Shown here: piece by piece, positions 7,658-18,117 of the stretch
How the letters are laid out: every line of letters starts with the position of its first letter
Numbering within the stretch: the stretch's first letter is position 1
Assembly: GCF_000735455.1 (NCBI RefSeq)
Contig: NZ_JMPS01000036.1
Coordinates: 1 to 56,181 of the forward strand
Direction: 5' to 3'
Origin: Yokenella regensburgei ATCC 49455
GTDB taxonomy: Bacteria > Pseudomonadota > Gammaproteobacteria > Enterobacterales > Enterobacteriaceae
Length of the DNA: 56,181 bases
Translations under genes and position numbers: made by a program
The notes under the pieces: model-generated
The model's input: only the letters and a program-made list of their open reading frames with translations
What the model was told of the DNA's origin: nothing
Database searches by the model: none

Positions 7658-7739
7658 CCAAAAATAGTGCTATGAAGTACCGAAATATATACGCCTGAAG
7701 ACCTGTTAAAATAGTAATAATAACGTTTTCAGTGGTATA

Positions 7740-7789
7740 AACTTCCGGCTGTTCCGCTTAGTTCAGCCGGAAGTTCCTTCCTTATTTTT
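7740..7789 (+). terminator. Terminator after the ArsR-family gene
   Basis: AACTTCCGGCTG (7740-7751) pairs perfectly with CAGCCGGAAGTT (7764-7775) around a 12-base loop, followed by a T-rich tail. It isolates the regulator from the LysE-type gene downstream. Confidence 0.75.
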
Positions 7790-7890
7790 CATTTTTTTGC
7801 GCCGTGAGAATAATACGCGATAGCCCTCACACCCTTTCACATTAGTTACTATTATGATTTGATAGAATAATTCGCGCAGAGAGAAAGCTG

Positions 7891-8523
7891 ATGGATCCTT
7901 TCCACGCCATAGTGCTGACCGTTGGACTGTTTGTTTTGACCTTTTTTAACCCCGGCGCCAATCTGTTTGTGGTGGTACAAACCAGCCTCGCTTCCGGACG
8001 ACGGGCGGGGGTCATCACCGGGCTCGGCGTCGCGCTCGGCGATGCGCTCTATTCCGGATTAGGCCTGTTTGGCATGGCAACGCTCATCACCCAGTGTGAA
8101 AGCCTGTTTTCCGCTATCAAGATTGTCGGCGGCGCGTATCTGCTGTGGTTTGCGTGGAAAAGCCTGCGTCGCCAGCCTACGCCGATGTCCTCCGCCCTGC
8201 TGCAGCCCATTGTGGCACCATGGCATGTGTTCTTTCGCACCGGAGCGATCACCTGCCTCTCCAATCCGCAGACGGTGCTGTTTTTCATCAGTATTTTCTC
8301 GGTGACCTTAAGCGCGCAGACGCCCACCTGGGCAAAACTGCTGGCGTGGTGTGGGATAGTCCTGAGCTCGGTAATCTGGCGGGTATTCCTGAGCCAGGCG
8401 TTTTCGCTGCCGGCGGTACGCCGTGGCTATGCGCGGACGCAGAAAGTCGCCAGCCGGGTGATTGGGGTGGTGATCGGCGCGTTTGCCGTGAAGCTCATCT
8501 GGGAAGGGGTAATGCGTAAGTAG
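7891..8523 (+). CDS. LysE/RhtB-family exporter
   Basis: This 210-residue protein has six predicted membrane segments and the LysE/RhtB family N-terminus, with NPGANLFVVVQ near residues 22-32, then GLGVALGDALYS and NPQTVLFFISIF. Family members export amino acids such as lysine, homoserine or threonine; RhtB was first seen through homoserine and its lactone. The gene is monocistronic: a terminator lies between it and the ArsR gene, and a bidirectional hairpin separates it from the convergent iol operon. The substrate cannot be told from sequence. A link to the neighbouring lactone cluster is possible but unsupported. Confidence 0.85.
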   Translation: MDPFHAIVLTVGLFVLTFFNPGANLFVVVQTSLASGRRAGVITGLGVALGDALYSGLGLFGMATLITQCESLFSAIKIVGGAYLLWFAWKSLRRQPTPMSSALLQPIVAPWHVFFRTGAITCLSNPQTVLFFISIFSVTLSAQTPTWAKLLAWCGIVLSSVIWRVFLSQAFSLPAVRRGYARTQKVASRVIGVVIGAFAVKLIWEGVMRK

Positions 8524-8544
8524 CCGATCCTTCCGTGGATCGGC
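8523..8544. terminator. Bidirectional hairpin between exporter and iolB
   Basis: GCCGATCC (8523-8530) pairs with GGATCGGC (8537-8544) around TTCCGT, between two convergent genes. T-runs are short, so it is a modest terminator. Confidence 0.55.
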
Positions 8545-8550
8545 GCTTCT

Positions 8551-9363
8551 TCAGGCAGGGTAATCGCGGTTGATCCAGGCGTGATCCTCTTCCCAGGTGA
8601 ACATCCATTGGCGCACCGGACCTGCCATCACGTTGAGATAGTAGCTGTCATACCCCGCCATCGTCGCCACCGGATGATAGCCTTTTGGCACCATCACCAC
8701 GTCACGATCGTACACCGCCATACACTCGTCCAGCTCCCGGTCGTCGGTATATACCCGCTGCATACAAAAACCCTGCGGCGGGTTGAGACGGTGATAATAG
8801 GTCTCTTCGAGGTACGTTTCCTGCGGCGGGTTATCGGTGTCGTGCTTGTGGCTTGGATAAGAGCTGGTGCAGCCTTCGTTGGTCCACACTTCCACCACCA
8901 GCAGGCTGTCGGCGGGTTTATCTTCCGGCAGAATGTTGTGCACGTAGCGCTGATTATGCCCCTTGCCGCGCGCTTCGCCGTCGATATCCTGCGGCGCAAT
9001 CAGGCGCGTTGGCCAGTTGCCTTTGCCCGGCGCGGCGCACACCGCCAGCTCGAGTTTCGTCAGCGCCTGCACCTGAATGCTTTCGTCCGGCGTCACGTAC
9101 ACCGCCCAGGGTTTGATGCGCTCGAACGGACTCATGCGCTCGCCGATGTCGGAAAACTGCGCCGTTGGGGTACCGATGGAGGCGCGGCCTGCAACCAGCA
9201 CCAGACAGCGCTCCTCGCTGACCGCGGGCAGCGTCAGCCGCTGTCCCTCTTCCAGTTGGTATGCTTCAAACCCCACATAGCCCCAGCCCGCACGAGCGGG
9301 TGTCACCGCCTGGGTGCGGCCACTGACATCCGGTTTTTGCCAGCGTGAGAGTAAACGCGACAT
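8551..9363 (-). CDS. iolB: 5-deoxy-glucuronate isomerase
   Basis: IolB converts 5-deoxy-D-glucuronate to 2-deoxy-5-keto-D-gluconate in myo-inositol catabolism. The 270-residue protein has the bicupin layout of the family. Metal-binding residues are visible in SYPSHKHDT (His-Lys-His) and in the glutamate-rich TYLEETYYHR, and the C-terminal cupin includes VPKGYHPV. It is the last gene of the eight-gene minus-strand iolG operon and has an AGGAGG-type site before its ATG. Length and motifs are normal, and the call is secure. Confidence 0.95.
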   Translation of the reverse strand: MSRLLSRWQKPDVSGRTQAVTPARAGWGYVGFEAYQLEEGQRLTLPAVSEERCLVLVAGRASIGTPTAQFSDIGERMSPFERIKPWAVYVTPDESIQVQALTKLELAVCAAPGKGNWPTRLIAPQDIDGEARGKGHNQRYVHNILPEDKPADSLLVVEVWTNEGCTSSYPSHKHDTDNPPQETYLEETYYHRLNPPQGFCMQRVYTDDRELDECMAVYDRDVVMVPKGYHPVATMAGYDSYYLNVMAGPVRQWMFTWEEDHAWINRDYPA

Positions 9364-9372
9364 GTTTCCTCC

Positions 9373-10263
9373 TCAGATTAGCCCGGCATCACGGGCGAAG
9401 CGGCTCAGGTTGTTGTAGCCCAGACGCGCGTAGGTCAGCGGATGGGCGATAGCCGGATCCTGCTCGGCCTCCACCACCAGCCAGCCCTGATAATGGTTAG
9501 CTTTAAGCAGTGCCATAATCGGCGGGTAGTTCACGCTGCCGTCGCCCGGTACGGTAAACACGCCGCTCAGCACCGCGTCGAGGAAGCTGGTTTTGCGGTT
9601 CTTCACGTCCGCCAGCACGTCGGCACGTACGTCTTTGCAGTGAACGTGGTTAATACGTGAAGCCCAGCGCTGCGCTACCGCCAGCGGATCTGCCCCGGCA
9701 AAGGTCAGGTGCCCGGTATCCAGCAGCAGACCCACCTCTTCCCCAGTATGTTTCATCAGATTATCCACATCTTCGGCGGATTCAATCACCGTCCCCATAT
9801 GGTGATGATAGGCAATCTGCACGCCCTGCTGTTGGGTATAGCGGGCAAACTCGCTGAGCTTTTTGCCATATTCGGCCCAGCGTTCCTGCGGGAAGCGCGG
9901 GCGTAAATGCACCGGCGTTTGCTGCTCGCCGTGAATGCAGTGGGTCACTTCGGCAAATACCATGACCTTCGCCCCCAGCTCGCGCAGCAGAGTCAGATGC
10001 GGCTGCACGGCGGCAATCTCTTCTTCGACGCTGCGCTCCAGCAGGCGCCCGGAGTACCAGCCGGACACCAGCGCCAGGGAATGACGCTGGAGAACAGGGC
10101 CCAGCAGGCGGGCTTCGCGCGGGAACTTGTTCCCCAGTTCAAAGCCGGCAAAACCAGCCTCTTTACCTTCGCTGAGACAGGTTTCCAGCGACGTTTCAGC
10201 GCCGAGTGACGGGAGGTCATCGTTGGTCCAGGTCAGCGGATTAATACCCAATTGTACGGTCAT
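9373..10263 (-). CDS. iolE: Myo-inosose-2 dehydratase
   Basis: IolE removes water from 2-keto-myo-inositol (scyllo-inosose) to give the diketone used by IolD. It is a 296-residue TIM-barrel protein of the xylose-isomerase-like family. The N-terminus has GINPLTWTNDDLP, typical of IolE. Metal ligands of the barrel can be seen in LLLDTGHLTFAG and in NHVHCKDVR. I chose the ATG at 10263 over an upstream in-frame ATG at 10302, because AGGAGA sits seven bases before it and the family begins with MTVQLGINPL-like sequence. The upstream codon would also overlap iolC. It sits between iolC and iolB in the same operon. Confidence 0.93.
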   Translation of the reverse strand: MTVQLGINPLTWTNDDLPSLGAETSLETCLSEGKEAGFAGFELGNKFPREARLLGPVLQRHSLALVSGWYSGRLLERSVEEEIAAVQPHLTLLRELGAKVMVFAEVTHCIHGEQQTPVHLRPRFPQERWAEYGKKLSEFARYTQQQGVQIAYHHHMGTVIESAEDVDNLMKHTGEEVGLLLDTGHLTFAGADPLAVAQRWASRINHVHCKDVRADVLADVKNRKTSFLDAVLSGVFTVPGDGSVNYPPIMALLKANHYQGWLVVEAEQDPAIAHPLTYARLGYNNLSRFARDAGLI

Positions 10264-10277
10264 CGTATTCTCCTGAA

Positions 10278-12182
10278 TTATGCGTTCCCGCGCTCGCGCC
10301 ACCAGGCGATAAGCTGCAGGTAGTTGTCCCGAATGCGCGCCACCAGCTGCGCGTCGTCAATATCGTGTTTCAGCCAGGCGCGGGACGCATCACCAAACAG
10401 CGTCCGCCCCACGGCAAACCCTTTCACCAGCGCATGACCGGAAGCGGCCTTGAAGCCAGCACGCAGCTGCTCTGCCGGTGCATCCAGCCCCAGAATGACC
10501 ACCCCGCGGCAGTGCGGATCCCGGCGCTCGATAATCTCGCCAAGCTGCGCCCAGCCCCCGGAGGAGAGCGGCGGCAGCTTCCACCAGTCCGGGTAGATAC
10601 CGATGTTGTAAAAGCGCGATACCGCCCGCAGGTACAGCTCGTCGCTGCGCGGCATGTCGGCGGGGAGGATCACCTCCAGCAGCAGCTCATGACCGGACTG
10701 ACAGCAAGCGTGGTACACCTCGGCGACCTTTTGCTCCTGCTCCAGACGCAGACCATGGGCATCTTCCGGGTGGAAAAAGACCAGGCACTTCACCACATGC
10801 TCCTGCGGCCAGCTAATGAGCTGCGTGCCGATGTTGCCGCGCTCCATCTCCAGCGGGCGAGAACCGGGCAGTTCTACCGGGCGGCCAATCCACCAGCCTT
10901 CGCCGGTGATGGCGTTGAGCGCGTCCTGGCCGAAGGTGCCGTCACACAGCAGCCCGGCTTTACCTTCCAGCCCCGCACGATCTGCTGCCTCCCGGCTTGC
11001 CTGCAGGATCAGCGTTTTTAATTGAGGAATGCGTTTGAAATCAGCCCCGCACTGCAGCGCCATCTCTTCCAGCTGGCTGCGGTGATCGAAGGCCATCACG
11101 CACAGTTCTGGCCACTCGCGGCGACGAGTGGTGACCCGGTGCAGATGGTTCAGACGAGCGTCAAGATCCGGGCGCGGTACTTCTGCCTCGCGGGAGAGAT
11201 AGTCGTCCAGCTCCACTTTGCTCGGCATCGCCGGGGCGCAGCCGTGGCGTGACACCACCAGCGCCCCGCAGGCGTTGGCGTAGCGGCAGGCCTGCTCCCA
11301 GCCTTCATCGTTAAGATAGCCGCGCAGCAGGCCGGACATAAACGCATCTCCGGCCCCCAGCACGTTCAGCACTTCGACACGCACGCCGGTGACGTTAAGG
11401 GCGCCGTCGAGGTGCGATGGGATCGGCCCTTCGTACACCGAGCAGCCCCGCGCCCCGCGCTTGCAGACGAGCGTTGCCCCGCTCACTTCACGCACGTGCT
11501 GCAGCGCCGTTAAGGTGTCGGTGCTGCCGCCGGCGATGTGAAACTCCTCTTCGGTGCCAACAATCACATCAAAGAGACTCAGCACCGCCTGTAGCTCGCG
11601 GGTAACCTGTTCGGCGGCGATAAAGCGCGTTTCGCCATCGCCAGGTGAGGTGAGCCCCCACAGCACCGGACGGTAGTCGATATCGAGCAGCGTGCGCACG
11701 CCGTGGCGTCGGGCATAGCCAAGCGCCGTCAGCACCGCCTCGCGGGTTTGTGGATGAGAAAGGTGGGTCCCGGTGATGGCCAGACTTCGTGAAGCGGCGA
11801 TGTACTGTTCGTCGACGTCGGCGGCGGTAATCGCCATGTCGGCACAGTTATCGCGATAAAAAATCAGTGGGAAGGTGTCCCGGTCTTTAATGCCGAGTAG
11901 CACCAGCGCCGTGAGGCGCGATTTATCGGTTATCAGATGGCTGGTATCACAACCAACCTGGTTAAGTTCTTCGCGCAGAAAGCGCCCCATATGCTCGTCG
12001 CCAACCCGCGCCAGCATTGACGAACGCAGCCCCTGGCGCGCCGTGCCGTAGGCGACGTTGCCGGACGAGCCGCCGAGGTATTTGGCAAAGCTCGACGCAT
12101 CTTCCAGACGCGCGCCAATCTGCTGACTGTAGAGATCAACCGCCACGCGGCCCATGCAAATCACATCAAACTGCTTTTCCAC
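10278..12182 (-). CDS. iolC: 5-dehydro-2-deoxygluconokinase fused to DUF2090 aldolase-like domain
   Basis: This is a 634-residue fusion. Residues ~1-335 are a PfkB/ribokinase sugar kinase with YLGGSSGNVAYG near the start and the catalytic VLGAGDAF motif (Asp279); this half phosphorylates 2-deoxy-5-keto-D-gluconate. Residues ~350-634 are a DUF2090 domain with a class I aldolase look; Lys465 in VVKCLVFFHPED aligns with the Schiff-base lysine region of LacD-type aldolases. No separate iolJ aldolase gene is present in the operon, so the second domain probably cleaves the phosphorylated product to dihydroxyacetone phosphate and malonate semialdehyde. The kinase role is firm; the aldolase role is inferred. 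Confidence 0.93.
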   Translation of the reverse strand: MEKQFDVICMGRVAVDLYSQQIGARLEDASSFAKYLGGSSGNVAYGTARQGLRSSMLARVGDEHMGRFLREELNQVGCDTSHLITDKSRLTALVLLGIKDRDTFPLIFYRDNCADMAITAADVDEQYIAASRSLAITGTHLSHPQTREAVLTALGYARRHGVRTLLDIDYRPVLWGLTSPGDGETRFIAAEQVTRELQAVLSLFDVIVGTEEEFHIAGGSTDTLTALQHVREVSGATLVCKRGARGCSVYEGPIPSHLDGALNVTGVRVEVLNVLGAGDAFMSGLLRGYLNDEGWEQACRYANACGALVVSRHGCAPAMPSKVELDDYLSREAEVPRPDLDARLNHLHRVTTRRREWPELCVMAFDHRSQLEEMALQCGADFKRIPQLKTLILQASREAADRAGLEGKAGLLCDGTFGQDALNAITGEGWWIGRPVELPGSRPLEMERGNIGTQLISWPQEHVVKCLVFFHPEDAHGLRLEQEQKVAEVYHACCQSGHELLLEVILPADMPRSDELYLRAVSRFYNIGIYPDWWKLPPLSSGGWAQLGEIIERRDPHCRGVVILGLDAPAEQLRAGFKAASGHALVKGFAVGRTLFGDASRAWLKHDIDDAQLVARIRDNYLQLIAWWRERGNA

Positions 12183-12194
12183 GTTGACTCCTCA

Positions 12195-13328
12195 TCAGAC
12201 AATGTCGTTCACGTTCAGCCAGCGGCCCTGCTGGTGCGAAAGCGCCATGGCGTCCAGCACGCGTGAGACTTTCCATCCTTCGGCGAAATCCGGCCACAGC
12301 GGTGCGTCGGCGGCAATGCCGTCCACCAGATCGCGCACTTCCACGGTTTTCTGGTCGTTAAAGCCAATGCCGTGCCCCGCCCCCATGCAAAATGCCCCAT
12401 ATTCCGGGTGCGCGGGCCCGACCAGCAGCGTGCGGAATCCCTGGCGGTTCACCGGGTCGTCGTGCAGGTAAAGCTTGAGTTCAGCCATCCGCTCCTGAGT
12501 GAAGCTTATCGTGCCTTTGGTGCCGGTAATGACGTACGACAGCCCCATTTTGCGGCCGCAGGCCACGCGGGAGGTTTCAATCACCCCCTGAGCGCCGTTG
12601 GCAAAACGCACCATCGCGTGAGCCTGATCCTCGTTCTCGACCGCCACCATCTGGCTTGCTCCCGCCTGTACCGGGCGCATCGGCACCACGATTTTCATGT
12701 CGCCGCACACCTGCGCTATGTCACCGACCAGGTAGTGCGCCATGTTGACGATGTGCGCCGCCAGGTCGCCAAGCGCCCCGAGGCCCGCGGTCTCTTTGAA
12801 GCAGTGCCAGTGGATAGGCGCCAGCGGGTCAGCCATATAGTCTTCGTTATGGGTGCCGTAGAAGTGGATAACCTCACCGATTTCACCGCGGGCGATAATC
12901 TCTTTCGCCAGTTTCGCCGTCGGGTTTTTCATGTAGTTAAAGCCCACCAGGGTCTTCACCCCGGCCTTTTCGGCGGCTTCCACCATCTCCCGGGCATCGT
13001 GGGCATTCAGCGCCAGCGGTTTTTCGGAATAGACGTGTTTACCGTGGCGGATAGCCGCCAGCGCCATCTCTTTGTGCAGATGGTTCGGCGAACAGATATC
13101 CACTACATCAATGTTTGGATCCGCCACCAGCTCGCGCCAGTCGCCGGTGGAGCGGCGAAAACCGAACGCCTCGGCCCGCTCGGCGGCGAGCTCCGGCGTC
13201 ACTTCTGCCACCATTTCGCGCACCAGCTTGCCGCGCAGGTTAAATACCGTCGGGGCCTGGGCATAGGCAATGGCGTGCGCCTTGCCAATGTAGCCGGTCC
13301 CAATAAGTCCTACTCGCACCTCTTTCAT
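12195..13328 (-). CDS. Gfo/Idh/MocA oxidoreductase, second inositol-dehydrogenase-like enzyme
   Basis: This 377-residue NAD(P)-dependent oxidoreductase has the nucleotide-binding start GLIGTGYIGKAHAIAY, the family motif SEKPLALNAHDA and a C-terminal alpha/beta substrate domain. It differs from the iolG product encoded further upstream in the operon (about 50 residues longer), so it is likely to act on another isomer such as scyllo- or D-chiro-inositol, or on a sugar derivative. It lies between the ABC permease gene and iolC, which ties it to inositol use. In Salmonella-type islands such a gene is called iolG2. The substrate is not determined. Confidence 0.88.
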   Translation of the reverse strand: MKEVRVGLIGTGYIGKAHAIAYAQAPTVFNLRGKLVREMVAEVTPELAAERAEAFGFRRSTGDWRELVADPNIDVVDICSPNHLHKEMALAAIRHGKHVYSEKPLALNAHDAREMVEAAEKAGVKTLVGFNYMKNPTAKLAKEIIARGEIGEVIHFYGTHNEDYMADPLAPIHWHCFKETAGLGALGDLAAHIVNMAHYLVGDIAQVCGDMKIVVPMRPVQAGASQMVAVENEDQAHAMVRFANGAQGVIETSRVACGRKMGLSYVITGTKGTISFTQERMAELKLYLHDDPVNRQGFRTLLVGPAHPEYGAFCMGAGHGIGFNDQKTVEVRDLVDGIAADAPLWPDFAEGWKVSRVLDAMALSHQQGRWLNVNDIV

Positions 13329-13339
13329 CTACACACTCC

Positions 13340-14368
13340 TTACAGTGCACCGCGACGGCTCTTGGCGTAGGTATCAAACGCCACGGCCAGAACGATAATT
13401 AATCCGGTAATAATCTGCTGGTAGTAGGCGGAGACGTTCATCAGCACCAGGCCGTTAATCAGAATGCCCATGATGATGGAGCCGATGATGGTGCCGCCAA
13501 TGCGTCCATAGCCGCCCATTAGCGAGGTTCCGCCGATCACCACCGAGGCAATCACGCGCAGCTCAAAGGAGATCCCCGCTACCGCTTCGGCGCTGCCGAG
13601 ACGGGCGCTGAGGATGAAGCCCGCCAGCCCGGCGAGACAGCCAATCAATACGTAGACGCTCACCAGTACTCTTTTGACGTTTACCCCGGCCAGGCGCGCG
13701 GCCTCCGGGTTACCGCCGATGGCGTAGACAAAGCGTCCCCAGCGGGTTTTATGCAGCGCCAGGTAGCCGCCGAGGGCGACGATGGCAAAAATCCAGATAG
13801 GAATGGAGATGCCGAGCAGTTCGCCACGGCCCCACCAGCGGTAGCCCGCATCAAAGCCCGCAATCGGGGCGCCGTCGTTAATCACCAGCGTCAGGCCGCG
13901 CCAGATGGTCATGCCACCCAGGGTGACGATGAACGGCGGCAGGCGCAGACGGGTAACGCCGAGGCCGTGCAGGAAGCCGATCGCGGTGCCCATCGCCATG
14001 CAAATGCCGATACCAATCAGCCAGCTCATGCCGCCCCAGGCGTTGGGATCGACGGTAGTAAAGTTATCGCCCTTGATCACATAGGCGGCGGTCATGGCAC
14101 AGACCGCAAGAATCGAGCCTACCGACAGATCTATCCCGGCGGTCAGAATGACAAAGGTCATCCCCACGGCCATGATCCCGTAGATCGACACTTCGGTCAG
14201 GATGTTGAAAATATTACGTTCTGACAGGAAATTGCTGTTCTGCAGCTGGAAGAAGATCAGCAGCAGGATCATGAAAATCAGCACCCCGAAGCGCTCGAAG
14301 AAAGCGATCAGGTCGGTACGTCCGTTGCGTTTAGTCGCGGTCGGCGTTTTTGAAATCATCTGCGTCAT
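13340..14368 (-). CDS. Inositol/sugar ABC transporter permease
   Basis: This 342-residue permease of the ribose/xylose/inositol ABC family has about ten hydrophobic segments. Family hallmarks include MTFVILTAGIDLSVGS near residues 70-85 and VIGGTSLMGGYGRIGGT in the C-terminal half. It is the membrane channel for the binding protein and ATPase encoded just upstream. Substrate assignment to myo-inositol follows from its place inside the iol operon. Confidence 0.9.
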   Translation of the reverse strand: MTQMISKTPTATKRNGRTDLIAFFERFGVLIFMILLLIFFQLQNSNFLSERNIFNILTEVSIYGIMAVGMTFVILTAGIDLSVGSILAVCAMTAAYVIKGDNFTTVDPNAWGGMSWLIGIGICMAMGTAIGFLHGLGVTRLRLPPFIVTLGGMTIWRGLTLVINDGAPIAGFDAGYRWWGRGELLGISIPIWIFAIVALGGYLALHKTRWGRFVYAIGGNPEAARLAGVNVKRVLVSVYVLIGCLAGLAGFILSARLGSAEAVAGISFELRVIASVVIGGTSLMGGYGRIGGTIIGSIIMGILINGLVLMNVSAYYQQIITGLIIVLAVAFDTYAKSRRGAL

Positions 14369-14379
14369 TGGAGACTCCG

Positions 14380-15927
<1,548 letters not shown>

Positions 15928-15951
15928 CAGTCTGCTCCTTCGTCACGTTGG

Positions 15952-15971
15952 GCCGCCGCCAGGGCGGCGGC
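15952..15971 (-). promoter_or_regulatory. GC-rich stem between binding-protein and ATPase genes
   Basis: GCCGCCGCC (15952-15960) and GGCGGCGGC (15963-15971) form a near-continuous palindrome directly after the binding-protein gene. Such stems commonly protect the upstream mRNA and cut read-through, raising binding protein over ATPase. It has no T-run. The role is inferred. Confidence 0.5.
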
Positions 15972-15981
15972 TCGGGGCGAA

Positions 15982-16911
15982 TCAGTTACCGGCTTCGCCG
16001 ATACGCTCAGCCTGTTGCAGGGTGTCTTTGGTGATAAGGGTCGGTGGATAGTCTGCGCCGACGATCGGCTTCTTCTCACGCACGTTTGCCACCAGTTGGG
16101 TCATCGCCGTTTGCACCGCAAAACCCGGACGCTGATCGGCGGTCACCGCCAGCCAGCCGTCGCGAACCCGCGCCAGTGCTTCCGGCACCGCATCAAAACC
16201 GGTGACCAGCACTTCGCCCGGCTTCAGACCCTGGCTCTGCAGCGCTTCAATGGCACCGAGCGCCATATCGTCGTTCGCGGAGAGGATCACCTGCGGACGT
16301 TTTGGCAGTGACGGCAGTACGCTTTCTACAATGCGCATACCTTCAGAACGCATCCAGTTACCGGTCTGATCGGCGACGATCTTGTACTTATCGCCACCAG
16401 CCTTCAGGCTGTCGCGGATCCCTTTGGTACGTTCAATGTTGGAAGAGGAGCCCGGCTGGCCGGTCAGCAGGATTATCTCAGCACCGTCAGGGAATTTTGC
16501 TTTCACAAAATCACCGATCGCCTGGCCGCCCTTGTAGTTGTTGGCGCCAAAGTGCGGCACTTTTTTCTGGCTGTCGACCGAACGGTCGAGGGTCACCACC
16601 GGCAGTTTGGCGTCCTGAATTTCATCCACGGCGCTGGAAACGGCGTTAACGTCGTTTGGCGAAACGATAAAGCCCTGCGCCCCGCGGGTGATGGCGTTTT
16701 CGAGGTCAGCCACCTGTTTCGGTGAACTGCCCTGGCCGTCCAGCACCTGCAGATTAACCCCCATCTCTTTCGCGGCTTTCACCGCCGTGCGCTGCATGTG
16801 GACTTCAAACGGCATCGCCAGGTTCGGCGTGCTGAATACAATTTGCTCGTTCTCGGCAATGGCCGCCCCGGATGTCACTGCGATGAGGGCGGCTAAAATC
16901 AGCTTTTTCAT
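15982..16911 (-). CDS. Periplasmic inositol/sugar-binding protein
   Basis: This 309-residue periplasmic binding protein of the ribose-binding (Peripla_BP_4) family has a signal peptide covering about residues 1-19, MKKLILAALIAVTSGAAIA. Typical family patterns follow: IVFSTPNLAMPFEVHM, QGFIVSPNDVNAV, VVTLDRSVD and ILSANDDMALGAIEAL. It delivers the ligand to the ABC permease and ATPase encoded downstream. It is the second gene of the iolG operon, and myo-inositol is the expected ligand from context. Confidence 0.92.
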   Translation of the reverse strand: MKKLILAALIAVTSGAAIAENEQIVFSTPNLAMPFEVHMQRTAVKAAKEMGVNLQVLDGQGSSPKQVADLENAITRGAQGFIVSPNDVNAVSSAVDEIQDAKLPVVTLDRSVDSQKKVPHFGANNYKGGQAIGDFVKAKFPDGAEIILLTGQPGSSSNIERTKGIRDSLKAGGDKYKIVADQTGNWMRSEGMRIVESVLPSLPKRPQVILSANDDMALGAIEALQSQGLKPGEVLVTGFDAVPEALARVRDGWLAVTADQRPGFAVQTAMTQLVANVREKKPIVGADYPPTLITKDTLQQAERIGEAGN

Positions 16912-16952
16912 TGTTATGTCTCTCTGTGTAGGGTGTGTTGTTGTCAGGTAAA

Positions 16953-17939
16953 TCAGAGGAAGACTTCACGATTATTTTTTAACGATTCCAGCGCTTTATC
17001 CGCCAGATACAGCGCGCGTTCGCCGTCATCGCCGCTGCACTCAGGCGCTGCATCACCGCGCAGAACCGCCACGAAATGCTCCCATTCCAGGGCGTAAGCG
17101 GCGTGGTAACGCTGGAGGAAGAAGTGCTCCGGCAGCGCGCCGGTACAGCCCTCTTTCCCGTAATGCTGAACCTGGTTTTCCAGAATGTTGCCCGCCGTCA
17201 GCAGCCCTTCGGAGCCGTGCAGCTCCAGACGCTGGTCGTAGCCGTAGGCCGAGCGACGGCTGTTAACGATGGTCGCCAGCGCACCAGAGGCGTATTTGAG
17301 TACGATAAAAGCGGTATCGATATCGCCCGCCGCGCCAATCGCCGGATCCACCAGGTTACTGCCCTGGGCATAGACCGACACCGGCTCTTCGCCCATCACG
17401 AAACGCGCCATGTCGAAATCGTGGATGGTCATATCGCGGAACATCCCGCCGGAGACGCGAACGTACTCCGCCGGCGGCGGTGACGGATCGCGGGAGATGA
17501 TGAGCAGGGATTCTGGTTTGCCGATGCGGCCATTTTCCGCGTCGGTTTTCACCCGGCGGAACTGGGGATCGAAACGGCGGTTAAAACCGATAAACAGCGG
17601 TACGTCGTACTCCTTCACCACTTTCAGGCAGTCGCGGACGCGAGCCAGATCGAGATGAACCGGTTTTTCACAGAAAATGGCTTTGCCGTGCCGGGCGGCG
17701 AGTTCGATTAAATCGGCGTGTGTATCCGTGGCAGAGGCGATAAGTACGCCGTGCACGTTTGGATCGGTCATGGCCTCGTCGATCGTTTGCAGACGTGCCT
17801 GATATTTCGTGGCGAGGCGGGTGGCGAACTCCTGGTTCGGATCGACCACCGACCACAGCGTGGTCTCTTTGTGAGTGGCGATGTTAGCTGCATGTACCTG
17901 GCCAATTCGACCAGCTCCCAGTAAAGCGATGTTAAACAT
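16953..17939 (-). CDS. iolG: Myo-inositol 2-dehydrogenase
   Basis: IolG oxidises myo-inositol to scyllo-inosose with NAD, the first step of the pathway. The 328-residue protein begins with the NAD-binding pattern LLGAGRIGQVHAANI and has the Gfo/Idh/MocA motif CEKPVHLDLARV. The catalytic Asp/His segment is visible in MTIHDFDMARF. It is the first gene of the operon that continues through the ABC transporter to iolB. An AT-rich leader with a predicted regulator site (17984-18003) lies directly upstream. The call is secure; small substrate differences from the other dehydrogenase at 12195 cannot be read off. Confidence 0.93.
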   Translation of the reverse strand: MFNIALLGAGRIGQVHAANIATHKETTLWSVVDPNQEFATRLATKYQARLQTIDEAMTDPNVHGVLIASATDTHADLIELAARHGKAIFCEKPVHLDLARVRDCLKVVKEYDVPLFIGFNRRFDPQFRRVKTDAENGRIGKPESLLIISRDPSPPPAEYVRVSGGMFRDMTIHDFDMARFVMGEEPVSVYAQGSNLVDPAIGAAGDIDTAFIVLKYASGALATIVNSRRSAYGYDQRLELHGSEGLLTAGNILENQVQHYGKEGCTGALPEHFFLQRYHAAYALEWEHFVAVLRGDAAPECSGDDGERALYLADKALESLKNNREVFL

Positions 17940-17983
17940 AACGGCTCCCGGTGTTGATGAATGCGATAAACTAACGACACAGC

Positions 17984-18003
17984 AAATAAAACATTTATTT
18001 CAT
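17984..18003 (-). promoter_or_regulatory. Predicted IolR operator upstream of iolG
   Basis: Read on the minus strand this is ATGAAATAAATGTTTTATTT, 45 bases before the iolG start. Eighteen of 20 bases match the site at 21664-21683 between iolA and the regulator gene. The site is an imperfect palindrome (AAATA...TATTT). Confidence 0.6.
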
Positions 18004-18117
18004 TTTTATAAAATTTGAAAATTATGTTTTTGAGTGTGAGTTAACACTTTTGTTAATGGATGGATAAATTTTGTTATCACTATCACAACATCAGGGGAAT
18101 CGGGTTACTGCGATGGG

